Shown here: one piece after another, positions 8,688-19,581 of the stretch
Layout: the number at the start of each line of letters is the position of its first letter
Numbering within the stretch: the stretch's first letter is position 1
Source: Conexibacter sp. CPCC 205762
Lineage (GTDB): Bacteria; Actinomycetota; Thermoleophilia; Solirubrobacterales; Solirubrobacteraceae
Length of the DNA: 64,000 bases
Assembly: GCF_030646155.1 (NCBI RefSeq)
Contig: NZ_JAUTDN010000033.1
Location: 1 to 64,000, forward strand
Reading direction: 5' to 3'
Made by a program: the position numbers and the translations under genes
The notes under the pieces: model-generated
The model's input: only the letters and a program-made list of their open reading frames with translations
Told to the model about the DNA's origin: nothing
Database searches by the model: none

Positions 8688-10442
8688 GTGAGCACGTTCA
8701 CGAGGTTCGGCGCGTGCGCCGTCGCCGTCGTCGTCGCGTTTGGCGCCGCCGCGGCCGCGTCGGCGTCCGCCGCCACCAGCTGGACGCAGATCGCGTCCCC
8801 GACGAGACAGGACATCACCGCGATCGACTACCGCGGCGACACGCAGGCGTGGCTCGGCAGCAGCGGCGGCCAGATCGCCAGCGCGGACGCGACCGGCGCC
8901 TTCCAGATCCGCTCGAACACGCCCGGCGTCTCGATCACCGACATCGCCTTCAACGCCGCCGGCACGGTCGGCTACGCGACCACCTCGGGAGGCACCGCGC
9001 TGCGCTCGGTCGACGCCGGCGTGACGTGGAGAGCAGTGACGCTGCCGGCGCAGGTCAGAAGCACCTGCGGGTCGACGGCGACTCCAGTCGCGATCTCGCG
9101 CCTCAACGCGATCGCATGGGCCGGCGACGACGCCGTCTGGCTCGTCGGCGGCACCAGCACGACGGCGCCGATCGTGCTGCGCGCCGACAACGCGACGGTG
9201 ACGACGCCGACCTTCACCGACCGCAACTGGATCGGCGTCGCGCCGTGGTGCCGCGTCAGCGGCAGCACGCACCCGATCAGCGACGTCGCGACGGTCACCG
9301 GCAGCAGCGACTTCGGCATCTTCGTCAACGACTACTTCGGCGAGATCTTCCGCACGATCGACGCGCTCGCGACGCCGGCGACGAAGACCGGTGAGGTGCT
9401 CGCCCACTACGAGCACATGCCGAGAATGGCGATCGACCCCGGCAACCCGGACCACATCTGGGTCGTCGACAACGGCGCCAACACGCGTCAGTTCGTCTGG
9501 TCGGACTCGGGCGGCACGAGCAGCTCGACGATGCAGATCGTCGGCAGCCCGACGGGGATCGGACTCAGCCTCTACGGCGTCAGCTACGGCGGCGGCGCGC
9601 TCGTCGCGGTCGGCGACGCGGGCGAGATCTACACCTCGATCGACGGCAAGAACGCCTACCTGCAGCGCGCGACGGGCGGGCTGGAGACCACCAACTGGCG
9701 CTCGGTCTCGGTCGCCGACGGCGGGCGCGCGCTGGTCGGCGGCGCCGGCGGCGTGCTGATCCGCACCACGACGGCGAACTCGATCCCCGACACGACCGCG
9801 CCGACCGGCACGATCAGCGGCCCGACCGCCTTGACGACCGGCCAGGCCGGCACGTACACCGCGCAGCTCGCCGACAACGCGGGCGGCTCCGGGATCGACC
9901 CGGCGAGCATCGTCTGGAGCAGCCCCGGCACGCCGGGCGCGACCGGCACCACGACCGCCTCGTTCGCCTTCACGACGACCGGCTACCACTCGATCACGGT
10001 CAGCTTCAAGGACCTCGCCGGCAACGCCGCGACGACCTCGATCGGCGTCACGGTCAGCGCCGCGACGCCGGCGCCGCCGGCCAGAAGAGGCGGCGGCAGC
10101 GGCACGCCGGCCCCGGCCAACGCCGGCGGCGCGACGAGAACGACGACCGGCGGCGCCGCGATCACGACCTACAAGAAGATCTCGATCGGCAAGGGCCGCT
10201 TCGTGCCGGTCTGGATCTCGGCGAGAACGCCACGACGGTTCGTGATCGAGATCCGCTCGACCGGCAAGAAGCCGCGCCGGATCGCGACGGCGAAGACGAG
10301 CCTGAGAGGCGGCAAGAAGCTCGTCAGAGTCGGGCTGAAGAGATCGATCAAGACCGGCAAGTACGTCGTCACGGTCCGCGTCTTCGTCGGCAAGAGAGCG
10401 ATCGGCAAGCGGGTCCGCACCGTCTTCGCGATCGCGAAATGA
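8688..10442 (+). CDS. secreted beta-propeller protein with Ig-like domain and basic C-terminal domain (paralogue A)
   Basis: Function unknown. From the GTG at 8688 (AGGGA and GGAGG upstream) the 584-residue protein has a signal peptide ending about ASASAATS, then a region of repeated blades with Ycf48/BNR-like patterns (for example ALRSVDAGVTWRAV, GEIYTSIDGKNAYL, WRSVSVADGGRALVGGAGG) to about residue 365. A single PKD/Ig-like domain follows (APTGTISGPTALTTGQAG... FKDLAGNAATTSIGVTV), then a Gly/Pro linker and an ~85-residue very basic beta-rich module starting KKISIGKGRFVPVWIS. The exported, repeat-built architecture suggests a surface or wall-associated role. It pairs with the paralogue at 10596; both sit between two purine blocks. 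AGA arginine codons are abundant. Confidence 0.8.
   Translation: MSTFTRFGACAVAVVVAFGAAAAASASAATSWTQIASPTRQDITAIDYRGDTQAWLGSSGGQIASADATGAFQIRSNTPGVSITDIAFNAAGTVGYATTSGGTALRSVDAGVTWRAVTLPAQVRSTCGSTATPVAISRLNAIAWAGDDAVWLVGGTSTTAPIVLRADNATVTTPTFTDRNWIGVAPWCRVSGSTHPISDVATVTGSSDFGIFVNDYFGEIFRTIDALATPATKTGEVLAHYEHMPRMAIDPGNPDHIWVVDNGANTRQFVWSDSGGTSSSTMQIVGSPTGIGLSLYGVSYGGGALVAVGDAGEIYTSIDGKNAYLQRATGGLETTNWRSVSVADGGRALVGGAGGVLIRTTTANSIPDTTAPTGTISGPTALTTGQAGTYTAQLADNAGGSGIDPASIVWSSPGTPGATGTTTASFAFTTTGYHSITVSFKDLAGNAATTSIGVTVSAATPAPPARRGGGSGTPAPANAGGATRTTTGGAAITTYKKISIGKGRFVPVWISARTPRRFVIEIRSTGKKPRRIATAKTSLRGGKKLVRVGLKRSIKTGKYVVTVRVFVGKRAIGKRVRTVFAIAK
10131..10408 (+). repeat. copy 1 of a 278-bp exact direct repeat (C-terminal module)
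   Basis: Read by eye, bases 10131-10408 match 12063-12340 without a difference (offset 1932). Just after the block the copies differ at two nearby positions (AAGCGGGTC versus AAACGCGTC) and at the final Lys codon (AAA versus AAG). Upstream linkers and propellers are much more divergent, so identity is confined to the end of the gene. Confidence 0.9.
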
Positions 10443-10449
10443 GGATGGC

Positions 10450-10479
10450 GAGCCCGGGCGCCGCGCGGCGTCCGGGCTC
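10450..10479 (+). terminator. intrinsic-type hairpin after paralogue A
   Basis: GAGCCCGG...CCGGGCTC forms an almost perfect stem starting seven bases after the TGA stop. There is no clear T-run, as is common in very G+C-rich genomes. Confidence 0.65.
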
Positions 10480-10595
10480 GGCCCCGCCCGGCAGGTGAGA
10501 CCGATCCGCGACCCGCGTGACACTGGATCCACCGGCTTCTGGGCGTACGCTGCTGCGGGTTCGACACGACGGTCGACGACGCGAGGAGCAACGGG

Positions 10596-12374
10596 ATGCG
10601 CAAGACGGGAGCGCTCGCCACGATGGTCGCCTGCGCGCTGCTGAGCGGCGCCGCGCCGGCAGCGGCGGGGATCTGGACAGAGGTGCCCTCCGGCACGACG
10701 AGCGAGATCACTTCGATCGAGTACCAGAGCGCCACGCGCTTCTGGTTCACGACCGCCAGCGGCCAGATCTGGAGACGCAGAGCCGATCTGAGCGGCTTCG
10801 AGAGAGTCTACCCCGGCGGTCTGGCGCTCAGAGACATCGAGTTCCAGCCCGGCGGCGGCAACATCGGCCTCGCGGTCGGCGCCGGCGGCACCGTGCTGCG
10901 CTCCTCCGACGGCGGCGCGAACTGGTCGAGAGTGACCGGGATCCCCGTCTCCAACATCGGCGACGGCAGCGGCAACAAGTGCACGACGACCGAACCGCTC
11001 GGCGACGTCAGCTTCGTCCGCTTCGCCGGGCCCGACCGCGTCTGGATCGGCGGCCCGAGACGCCAGCTCGCGACCTCGCAGCCTCCCGGCGGCGTCAACC
11101 TCGGCCTGACGGGCACCTGGAGAGACGCCAACAGAAAGCCGGTGGCGGTCCCCAGAGACAACTGCTGGATCAACGAGTCGGAGGGCTTCGCCGACATGTT
11201 CGTGACGGCGGATCCGGACACGTTCTACCTCGCGATCCCGTTCTGGGACTCGGCGCTGCTGTCGACCGACAACCTGCAGAGCACCCCGTTCGCGACGACC
11301 GGCGGCGTCGCGAACGGCTTCACGCTCTCCGGCTCGCTCGTCGGCGACCCCGGCAGCCCGAACCGGATGTGGTCGGTCGTGCCGTCGCCGTACGGCAACT
11401 CGACGGCGGTCTACACCGAGGACAGCTTCGCCACGTCGCACTGGATGAACCTCGTCAACTACACGACGCACGACTGGCCGAACACGGGCCCCTACGACGT
11501 CGCGTTCAGCGGCGGCACGGTGCTGACGGCCGGCAACGGCGGCTTCATCGCCCACTCGACCAACGGGCGCGACTTCTTCTTCAACGGCGCCGACGGCGCC
11601 GCGGCGACGACCGACTGGCGCGCGGTCGCGCTCGCGAACGGGACCGACGGCGCGGTCGGCGGCGCCGGCGGCAGACTGCTGCTGACGAGCACCGCCAGCA
11701 CGACGCCGGACCTGATCAGACCGACCGGCTACATCGCCGGCCCCGGCACCGCGACGGCCGGCCAGCCGGTCGCGTTCTCGCTCGTCGCCGCCGACGACGG
11801 CGGCTCCGGGCTGAACGCCGCGGCGACCACCTGGTCGGTGACCGGGCTGCCGGGCGGGAGCGGACCGGGAGCGACCTTCACGTTCCCGTCGGCGGGCGGC
11901 TTCACCGTCACCGCGAGCTTCGCCGACAACGCCGGCAACGTCGCGACCGCGACGAGATTCGTGCTCGTCAGCGCCGCCGCCGGCACGCCGCCGCCGAGAA
12001 GAGCGGTGACGCCCAGAGGCGGTGGCGGCAGCGGCACCCCGACGCCGCCCAACGCGGGCGGGGCGACGAGAACGACGACCGGCGGCGCCGCGATCACGAC
12101 CTACAAGAAGATCTCGATCGGCAAGGGCCGCTTCGTGCCGGTCTGGATCTCGGCGAGAACGCCACGACGGTTCGTGATCGAGATCCGCTCGACCGGCAAG
12201 AAGCCGCGCCGGATCGCGACGGCGAAGACGAGCCTGAGAGGCGGCAAGAAGCTCGTCAGAGTCGGGCTGAAGAGATCGATCAAGACCGGCAAGTACGTCG
12301 TCACGGTCCGCGTCTTCGTCGGCAAGAGAGCGATCGGCAAACGCGTCCGCACCGTCTTCGCGATCGCGAAGTGA
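10596..12374 (+). CDS. secreted beta-propeller protein with Ig-like domain and basic C-terminal domain (paralogue B)
   Basis: Function unknown. 592 residues from ATG at 10596, with GAGGAGCAACGG upstream as ribosome site. The signal peptide ends near APAAAG. The middle carries blade-like repeats (TVLRSSDGGANWSRV, FIAHSTNGRDFFFNG, WRAVALANGTDGAVGGAGG), followed by one Ig/PKD-like domain (SFADNAGNVATATRFVLV), a Pro/Gly linker and the same basic module as paralogue A. The propeller halves are only moderately similar in protein sequence while the final ~93 codons are identical at DNA level. A WxE-type start (WTEVPSGT versus WTQIASPT) shows common origin. Probably exported and wall- or surface-bound; no enzyme motif was recognised. 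Confidence 0.8.
   Translation: MRKTGALATMVACALLSGAAPAAAGIWTEVPSGTTSEITSIEYQSATRFWFTTASGQIWRRRADLSGFERVYPGGLALRDIEFQPGGGNIGLAVGAGGTVLRSSDGGANWSRVTGIPVSNIGDGSGNKCTTTEPLGDVSFVRFAGPDRVWIGGPRRQLATSQPPGGVNLGLTGTWRDANRKPVAVPRDNCWINESEGFADMFVTADPDTFYLAIPFWDSALLSTDNLQSTPFATTGGVANGFTLSGSLVGDPGSPNRMWSVVPSPYGNSTAVYTEDSFATSHWMNLVNYTTHDWPNTGPYDVAFSGGTVLTAGNGGFIAHSTNGRDFFFNGADGAAATTDWRAVALANGTDGAVGGAGGRLLLTSTASTTPDLIRPTGYIAGPGTATAGQPVAFSLVAADDGGSGLNAAATTWSVTGLPGGSGPGATFTFPSAGGFTVTASFADNAGNVATATRFVLVSAAAGTPPPRRAVTPRGGGGSGTPTPPNAGGATRTTTGGAAITTYKKISIGKGRFVPVWISARTPRRFVIEIRSTGKKPRRIATAKTSLRGGKKLVRVGLKRSIKTGKYVVTVRVFVGKRAIGKRVRTVFAIAK
12063..12340 (+). repeat. copy 2 of the 278-bp exact direct repeat
   Basis: Exact match to 10131-10408 by eye. 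It encodes the basic module present at the C-terminus of both secreted paralogues. Recent partial duplication or gene conversion would explain the sharp edge between identical and diverged DNA. Confidence 0.9.
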
Positions 12375-12379
12375 GACGG

Positions 12380-12412
12380 GCGGGGTGGGGCGCCGAGCGC
12401 GCCCCGCCCCGC
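12380..12412. terminator. bidirectional hairpin between convergent genes
   Basis: GCGGGGTGGGGCGC pairs with GCGCCCCGCCCCGC (14 pairs, one G-T wobble) around a five-base loop. It lies between the stop of paralogue B and the stop of purE, which converge here. Confidence 0.7.
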
Positions 12413-12422
12413 CGCAGCGGAG

Positions 12423-12902
12423 TTACGCCCCGATGATGCGCGCGGCCAGCACGGCCGCGTTCTTCGGGTTGTCGACGCCGACGCAGGCGACCGGGACGCC
12501 GGGCGGCATCTGGGCGATCGCCAGCAGCGCGTCGATGCCGCCGCCGACGGAGGTCTTGCTCGTCAGCGGGACGCCGATCACCGGCAGCTCCGTGTGGGCG
12601 GCGACCGCGCCCGGCAGCGCGGCGGCGAGGCCGGCGCCGGCGATCAGCACCTTCAGGCCGCGCGCCTGCGCCGTCTTGGCGTACTCGGCGACGGTGTCCG
12701 GATTGCGGTGGGCCGACATCACCTGGATCTCGTTGGCGATGCCACGTCTGGTCAGCTCGGCGGCTGCCTTCTCCATCATCGGCATGTCGCTCTCGGAGCC
12801 CATCACGATGCCGACGAGGACGCCTTCGATCGCGAGCTCCTGCTCGAGCGCGGCGACCTGGGCGGTCTCGGTGGCGGGGACGGCGGAAAGCTCTTCGCTC
12901 AT
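12423..12902 (-). CDS. purE: N5-carboxyaminoimidazole ribonucleotide mutase PurE
   Basis: Class I PurE converts N5-CAIR to CAIR. The 159-residue protein has a ~27-residue leader and then VGIVMGSESDMPMMEKA, VMSAHRNPD and AGLAAALPGAVAAHT...PVIGVPLTS, the CAIR-binding and catalytic (His in SAHR) segments. It follows purD by 13 bases on the same strand. The usual partner purK is not in this window, so N5-CAIR supply must come from elsewhere. Ends against the convergent secreted protein gene. Confidence 0.95.
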   Translation of the reverse strand: MSEELSAVPATETAQVAALEQELAIEGVLVGIVMGSESDMPMMEKAAAELTRRGIANEIQVMSAHRNPDTVAEYAKTAQARGLKVLIAGAGLAAALPGAVAAHTELPVIGVPLTSKTSVGGGIDALLAIAQMPPGVPVACVGVDNPKNAAVLAARIIGA

Positions 12903-12915
12903 CTAGCTGCTCTTC

Positions 12916-14187
12916 TCAGTCGTTGTCGGTGACGGCGCGCAGGGCGATGTCCCGCCGCAGCTGACGGCCGTCGAAGTCGATCAGGTCAGCCGCAGCATAG
13001 GCGGCGGCGCGCGCGGCGGCTGCCCCGGCGCCGAGCGCGGTCACGTTGAGGACGCGCCCGCCGGCGGTCATGATCGCGCCGTCGTCGCCGCGTCTGGTGC
13101 CGGCGTGCGTCACCTCGATCCCCGCGGGAACCGCGTCCAGACCGGCGATCGCGTCGCCGCTGCGGGGGGACTCGGGGTAGCCGGCGCTCGCCAGCACGAG
13201 CGTGACGGCGGTCTCGTCGGCGAACTCCAGCTCGACGCCCGCCAGCCCACCTGGCGCACCGGCGCGCTCCGCCAGCTCCAGCAGGTCGTTGCGCAGCCGC
13301 GGCAGCACCGCCTGCGTCTCCGGGTCGCCGAAGCGGGTGTTGTACTCCAGCACTCTGACGCCGTCCGGGGTCATCATCAGGCCGGCGTAGAGGACGCCGT
13401 GGAAGGGCGTCCCGCGCCGCGCCAGCTCGTCGACGATCGGCTGGTGGACGAGCGCCGACAGCTCCGTGACGCGCGCGGCGTCGATCCCCGGCACGGGCGA
13501 GTAGGAGCCCATCCCGCCGGTGTTCGGCCCCGCGTCGCCGTCGAAGATCCGCTTGTAGTCCTGCGCCGGCGCCATCGGCACCGCGCGCTCGCCGTCGCAC
13601 AGCGCCAGCAGCGACAGCTCGTCGCCGACGAGGTGCTCCTCGACGACGACCTGCTCGGTGCCGTGGCGATGCTCGACGAGGAAGGCGTGCAGCGCCTCGC
13701 GCGCCTCGCGCTCGTCCTGGGCGATGATCACGCCCTTGCCGGCGGCGAGGCCGTCGGCCTTGACGACGACGGGATAGCGCGTGACGGCCGCCATCCCCTG
13801 CTCGACGGTCGTGACGACGGCGTGGGCGGCGGTCGGCACGCCGGCCGCCTCCATCACCTCCTTCGAAAAGGCCTTCGAGCCCTCCAGCCGCGCGCCCGCG
13901 GCACGCGGCCCGAAGGCGACGATCCCGGCCGCCTCCAGCGCGTCGACGAGGCCGTCGACGAGCGGCGCCTCGGGGCCGACGACGACGAGGTCGACCTGCT
14001 CATCGCGCGCGGCGGCGACGAGCGCGTCGATCTCGCCGACGCCGATCGGCAGCAGCCGCGCGTCAGCGGCGATGCCGGCGTTGCCGGGCGCGCACAGCAG
14101 CTCGGGGGACTGCGGCGAGCGGGCGAGCGCGCGCACGATCGCGTGCTCGCGGCCGCCGCCGCCGATGACCAGGACCTTCTTCGGCAC
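12916..14187 (-). CDS. purD: phosphoribosylamine-glycine ligase PurD
   Basis: GAR synthetase, an ATP-grasp enzyme using the unstable product of PurF. 423 residues, standard length. Start MPKKVLVIGGGGREHAI is diagnostic; later VVKADGLAAGKGVIIA (ATP-grasp glycine-rich loop) near residue 150 and VLEYNTRFGDPETQAVLPRL (metal-binding Glu/Asn region) near residue 285. It opens a purD-purE pair about 4 kb upstream of the purB-purF block, from which it is separated by two unrelated plus-strand genes. Confidence 0.96.
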   Translation of the reverse strand: MPKKVLVIGGGGREHAIVRALARSPQSPELLCAPGNAGIAADARLLPIGVGEIDALVAAARDEQVDLVVVGPEAPLVDGLVDALEAAGIVAFGPRAAGARLEGSKAFSKEVMEAAGVPTAAHAVVTTVEQGMAAVTRYPVVVKADGLAAGKGVIIAQDEREAREALHAFLVEHRHGTEQVVVEEHLVGDELSLLALCDGERAVPMAPAQDYKRIFDGDAGPNTGGMGSYSPVPGIDAARVTELSALVHQPIVDELARRGTPFHGVLYAGLMMTPDGVRVLEYNTRFGDPETQAVLPRLRNDLLELAERAGAPGGLAGVELEFADETAVTLVLASAGYPESPRSGDAIAGLDAVPAGIEVTHAGTRRGDDGAIMTAGGRVLNVTALGAGAAAARAAAYAAADLIDFDGRQLRRDIALRAVTDND

Positions 14188-14226
14188 AGGACTGCTTTCG
14201 TCGATGCGGGTTGCGGGTTCTACGCG

Positions 14227-14508
14227 CTACAGCGCTGAGATGAAATCGTCGATCGGGATCGCGCTGAGCGTCTCGTACTGGACGGTCCCGCGCGAGCCGA
14301 GCTCGAGCGAGACGCGCGCGATCGTCTTCTCGTCAGGCGCCTCGACGACGTTGACGAAGTCGAAGCGGCCGAGCGTGGCCCACTGCGCGAGCACTCTCGC
14401 GCCGAGCTGCTCGACCTCCTTGTTGATCTCGCGGATGCGCTGCGGGTTGTTCTTGATCGTCTGCGTGCCCTCGGGCGTGAGCTTCGACAGCATGACGTAC
14501 GTCGGCAT
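14227..14508 (-). CDS. GYD-domain (DUF3303-like) small protein
   Basis: 93 residues, ATG at 14508 with a strong GGGAGG site. The sequence MPTYVMLSKLTPEGTQTIK, then QLGARVLAQWATLGRFDFVNVVEAPD, is the pattern of the GYD family: ferredoxin-like alpha/beta barrel dimer proteins whose function is unknown. It ends 39 bases before purD on the same strand and could be co-transcribed. A biochemical role cannot be read from the sequence. Confidence 0.85.
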   Translation of the reverse strand: MPTYVMLSKLTPEGTQTIKNNPQRIREINKEVEQLGARVLAQWATLGRFDFVNVVEAPDEKTIARVSLELGSRGTVQYETLSAIPIDDFISAL

Positions 14509-14650
14509 GGCGGCCTCCCGTCGATTCGAATCCAGGTCGGGGTACGGCAACATCTCTGTCCTGGTTTCTATCCCACGAGCGGCCTTCGCGCCAACGCGAC
14601 GACCGCAACACCTGCCTCCGCGGCGGGTTTGCGGGATCATGGTGGCCACG

Positions 14651-15355
14651 ATGCCGTCCCGCACCGCCCGTCCCCGCCGCGCGGCCGCGCTCGCCAGCGC
14701 GGCCGCGCTGTTCGCCGCCGCCGCGCTCGCCTTCGGCGCCGCCGATGCCGCCGCCAGAGCGACGATCGCGCTCGATCCCGGCTGCTATCTCAGCAACGAG
14801 CAGGGCTCGCTGCTGGGCACCGGCTTCAAGCCGGACACGACCTGGACCGCGAAGCTGGCCGGCACGCGCCAGATCGGCTCGGGCAGAACCGACGGCAAGG
14901 GCCGGATCCGCGCGAGATTCACGGCGCCGATCTACAAGGGCACCAACGGCACGAAGGAGCTGTCGCTGTCGGTCACCGACGGCCCCAACGTCGCCTCCAC
15001 GACCTTCGTGATGTCGCCGCTGACGGCCGGCTTCTCGCCCCAGTCGGGCAATCCGGCGACGCTGCGCGTGCGCTGGCGGGTGCTCGGCATGGGCGCCCAC
15101 CGGGGCGTCTACGTCCACTACATCCGCCCGAACGGGAAGCTCAAGAAGACGCTGCGGATCGGCACGACCGACGACGTCTGCGGCGCGCTCAAGACGGGCG
15201 CGATCGCGCTCTTCCCGTTCAAGTACGAGTTCGGCCTGTGGACCTTCCAGGTCGACACGTCGAGCAGATACGCGGTCACGACGAAGCCGCGCGTCTCGAT
15301 CGCCTTCCAGGTCAGAAGACCGGCGTCGAGAAGAAGATCGAGACGCAGAGGCTAG
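14651..15355 (+). CDS. secreted protein of unknown function with Arg-rich C-terminus
   Basis: 234 residues from ATG 14651 (another in-frame ATG at 14639). A Sec signal peptide runs to about FGAADAAA, leaving a mature protein beginning RATIALDPGCYLSNEQG. Two cysteines (in GCYLS and DDVCGAL) could form a disulfide. The body is predicted beta-rich (WTAKLAGTRQIGSG, LRVRWRVLGMGAHRG, YEFGLWTFQVDT), and the tail is Arg/Ser rich (RRPASRRRSRRRG). The basic tail recalls the basic modules of the secreted paralogues upstream. No enzymatic motif. It converges on clpB with three bases between stops. Confidence 0.75.
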   Translation: MPSRTARPRRAAALASAAALFAAAALAFGAADAAARATIALDPGCYLSNEQGSLLGTGFKPDTTWTAKLAGTRQIGSGRTDGKGRIRARFTAPIYKGTNGTKELSLSVTDGPNVASTTFVMSPLTAGFSPQSGNPATLRVRWRVLGMGAHRGVYVHYIRPNGKLKKTLRIGTTDDVCGALKTGAIALFPFKYEFGLWTFQVDTSSRYAVTTKPRVSIAFQVRRPASRRRSRRRG

Positions 15356-15358
15356 GCG

Positions 15359-17917
<2,559 letters not shown>

Positions 17918-17942
17918 GCGGCGGTTCCTCCAGGGAAATTGA

Positions 17943-17993
17943 GATCTAAGTCGAAGTGACTTAGATCATACCGCGTCGTCGTCGCGCGGCAAA
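17943..17993 (-). promoter_or_regulatory. clpB promoter with HAIR-like HspR operator
   Basis: GATCTAAGTC (17943-17952) and GACTTAGATC (17958-17967) form a perfect 10-bp inverted repeat with a 5-bp spacer. On the minus strand a TATGAT (-10-like, 17970-17965) overlaps it and TTGCCG (17992-17987) lies 16 bases further upstream. It resembles in layout, not exact sequence, the HspR-associated inverted repeat known from Streptomyces and mycobacteria (CTTGAGT-N7-ACTCAAG). It overlaps the hspR stop codon. Confidence 0.7.
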
Positions 17994-18427
17994 GGCTTTC
18001 TGACCGGCACCAGCGCGCCGCCGCGGACGTAGGGCACGATCTCGGCGCGCAGCTCCCGCCGCAGCTCCTCGAGCCGCTCGACCTCGGTCTGCAGCTCGCG
18101 CGCGCGGCGCTCCAGCCGGCGCACCTTCGTGCTCGCCGCCTCCAGCTGCTCCTCCAGCTCGAAGACGCGCTCGACGCCGGCCAGGTTCATCCCCAGCTCG
18201 GCCGTCATCTCCTGGATCCTGCGCAGCCGCTCGACGTCCTTGTGCGAGTAGAGGCGGGTGCCCTTCGGCGAGCGCTTCGGCTGGATCAGCCCGCGCTGCT
18301 CGTACATCCGCAGCGTCTGCGGGTGCATCTCGGCCAGCTCGGCGGCGACCGAGATCATGAAGACGCCGCGGTCGTCGCTGACCTCGATCCGCGTCGTCGT
18401 GCGTATCCGCCGGCCGCCGCCGCCCAT
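17966..18427 (-). CDS. hspR: MerR-family heat shock repressor HspR
   Basis: 153 residues. N-terminal MerR winged helix-turn-helix: FMISVAAELAEMHPQTLRMY then EQRGLIQPKRSPKGTRLYSH, nearly the textbook HspR signature. A C-terminal coiled coil (LEEQLEAASTKVRRLERRARELQ) provides dimerisation. HspR represses dnaK and clpB, with DnaK as co-repressor in Streptomyces. The ATG overlaps the dnaJ stop by one base (TGATG), so it is the last gene of dnaK-grpE-dnaJ-hspR and probably represses its own operon. Confidence 0.94.
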   Translation of the reverse strand: MGGGGRRIRTTTRIEVSDDRGVFMISVAAELAEMHPQTLRMYEQRGLIQPKRSPKGTRLYSHKDVERLRRIQEMTAELGMNLAGVERVFELEEQLEAASTKVRRLERRARELQTEVERLEELRRELRAEIVPYVRGGALVPVRKPLPRDDDAV

Positions 18428-19569
18428 CAGGCTCGCGCCTCCGTGCGGCCGCGGAAGAGGCGGGCGCGCGGGTTGCCGTCGAACACCTTCGCCAGCTCGT
18501 CGACGGCCTTCTGCTGCTCGCGCGTCAGCTCTCTCGGCAGCTCGATCACGAAGCGGTAGTGGATGTCGCCTCTCTCGCCTCTCCTGCCGCCGAGCTTCGG
18601 CGCGCCCTCGCCTCTGAGCCGCTGCAGCGTGCCGTGTCTGGTGCCCGGCGCGACGCGCAGCTTCTTCGAGCCGTTCAGCGTCGGCACCTCGACGGTCGCG
18701 CCGCGCAGCGCCTCCGCGACCGTCAGCGGCACCTCGACCTCGACGCGGTCGCCGAGGTGTCTGAATATCGGCGAGTCGGAGACGCGCGTGACGACGAACA
18801 GATCGCCCGGCTCGCCGCCGTTCATGCCGACCTCGCCCTTGCCGGCGATGCGGACCCTGCTGCCGTCGCGGACGCCGGCCGGGATGTTGACCTTCAGGCG
18901 CTTGATCGTCCGCCGCGCGCCGGAGCCGCCGCAGGTCGCGCAGGGGTCCTCGATGATCGAGCCGGAGCCGCCGCAGCGGTGGCACGGCTTCGAGATCGAG
19001 AAGACGCCCTGCCCCTGCTGCTCGACCCCGCGGCCGTGGCAGACGGGGCAGATCGTCGGCGAGGTGCCGGGTCTGGCGCCGGAGCCGTGGCAGGTCTCGC
19101 AGGTCGTCGCGGTCGGCACCGCGAGCGACGTCTGCGTCCCCTCGACCGCCTCCTCGAAGCTCAGCGACACCTCCGTCTCGAGGTCCCGCCCGCGCTGGGC
19201 GCGCGGGCGGGCGGTGCGCTGCCCGGCGCCGCCGGAGGCCCGGCCGGCGCCGGCGCCGCCGCCGAACAGGTTCGAGAGGATGTCGCTGAAGCTGCCGCCG
19301 AAGGCGCTCGGGTCGAAGTTCCCGCCGGCCGGGCCGCCGGGCGCGAACGGCCCGGTGCCGCGGTCGTACGCTCTGCGCTTCTCCGGGTCCGAGAGCACGT
19401 CGTAGGCGGCCGAGACCTCCTTGAAGCGCTCCTCGGCCTGCGCGTCCCCCTGGTTGGTGTCGGGGTGGAATCTGCGCGCAAGTCTGCGGTACGCCTTCTT
19501 GATCTCCTCGTCGGTGGCGTTTCTGCCGACGCCGAGGATCTTGTAGAGGTCGGGCTTCGTGGCGGCCAT
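18427..19569 (-). CDS. dnaJ: molecular chaperone DnaJ
   Basis: 380 residues, type I Hsp40. J domain at 1-70 (DLYKILGVGRNATDEEIKKA; HPD intact in RRFHPDTNQ), Gly/Phe/Ala-rich linker, then a zinc finger with four CxxCxGxG-type repeats (CETCHGSGARPG, CPVCHGRG, CHRCGGSG, CATCGGSG), and C-terminal substrate domains. It stimulates DnaK ATPase. Actinobacteria often have DnaJ1 in the dnaK operon; the position here fits. grpE is 12 bases upstream and hspR overlaps downstream. Confidence 0.96.
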   Translation of the reverse strand: MAATKPDLYKILGVGRNATDEEIKKAYRRLARRFHPDTNQGDAQAEERFKEVSAAYDVLSDPEKRRAYDRGTGPFAPGGPAGGNFDPSAFGGSFSDILSNLFGGGAGAGRASGGAGQRTARPRAQRGRDLETEVSLSFEEAVEGTQTSLAVPTATTCETCHGSGARPGTSPTICPVCHGRGVEQQGQGVFSISKPCHRCGGSGSIIEDPCATCGGSGARRTIKRLKVNIPAGVRDGSRVRIAGKGEVGMNGGEPGDLFVVTRVSDSPIFRHLGDRVEVEVPLTVAEALRGATVEVPTLNGSKKLRVAPGTRHGTLQRLRGEGAPKLGGRRGERGDIHYRFVIELPRELTREQQKAVDELAKVFDGNPRARLFRGRTEARA

Positions 19570-19581
19570 CGCGGGTGGTTC

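Noticed and set aside
14188..14226. Possible small RNA or gene between purD and the GYD gene
   Set aside because: Only 39 bases, no stem or promoter recognised.
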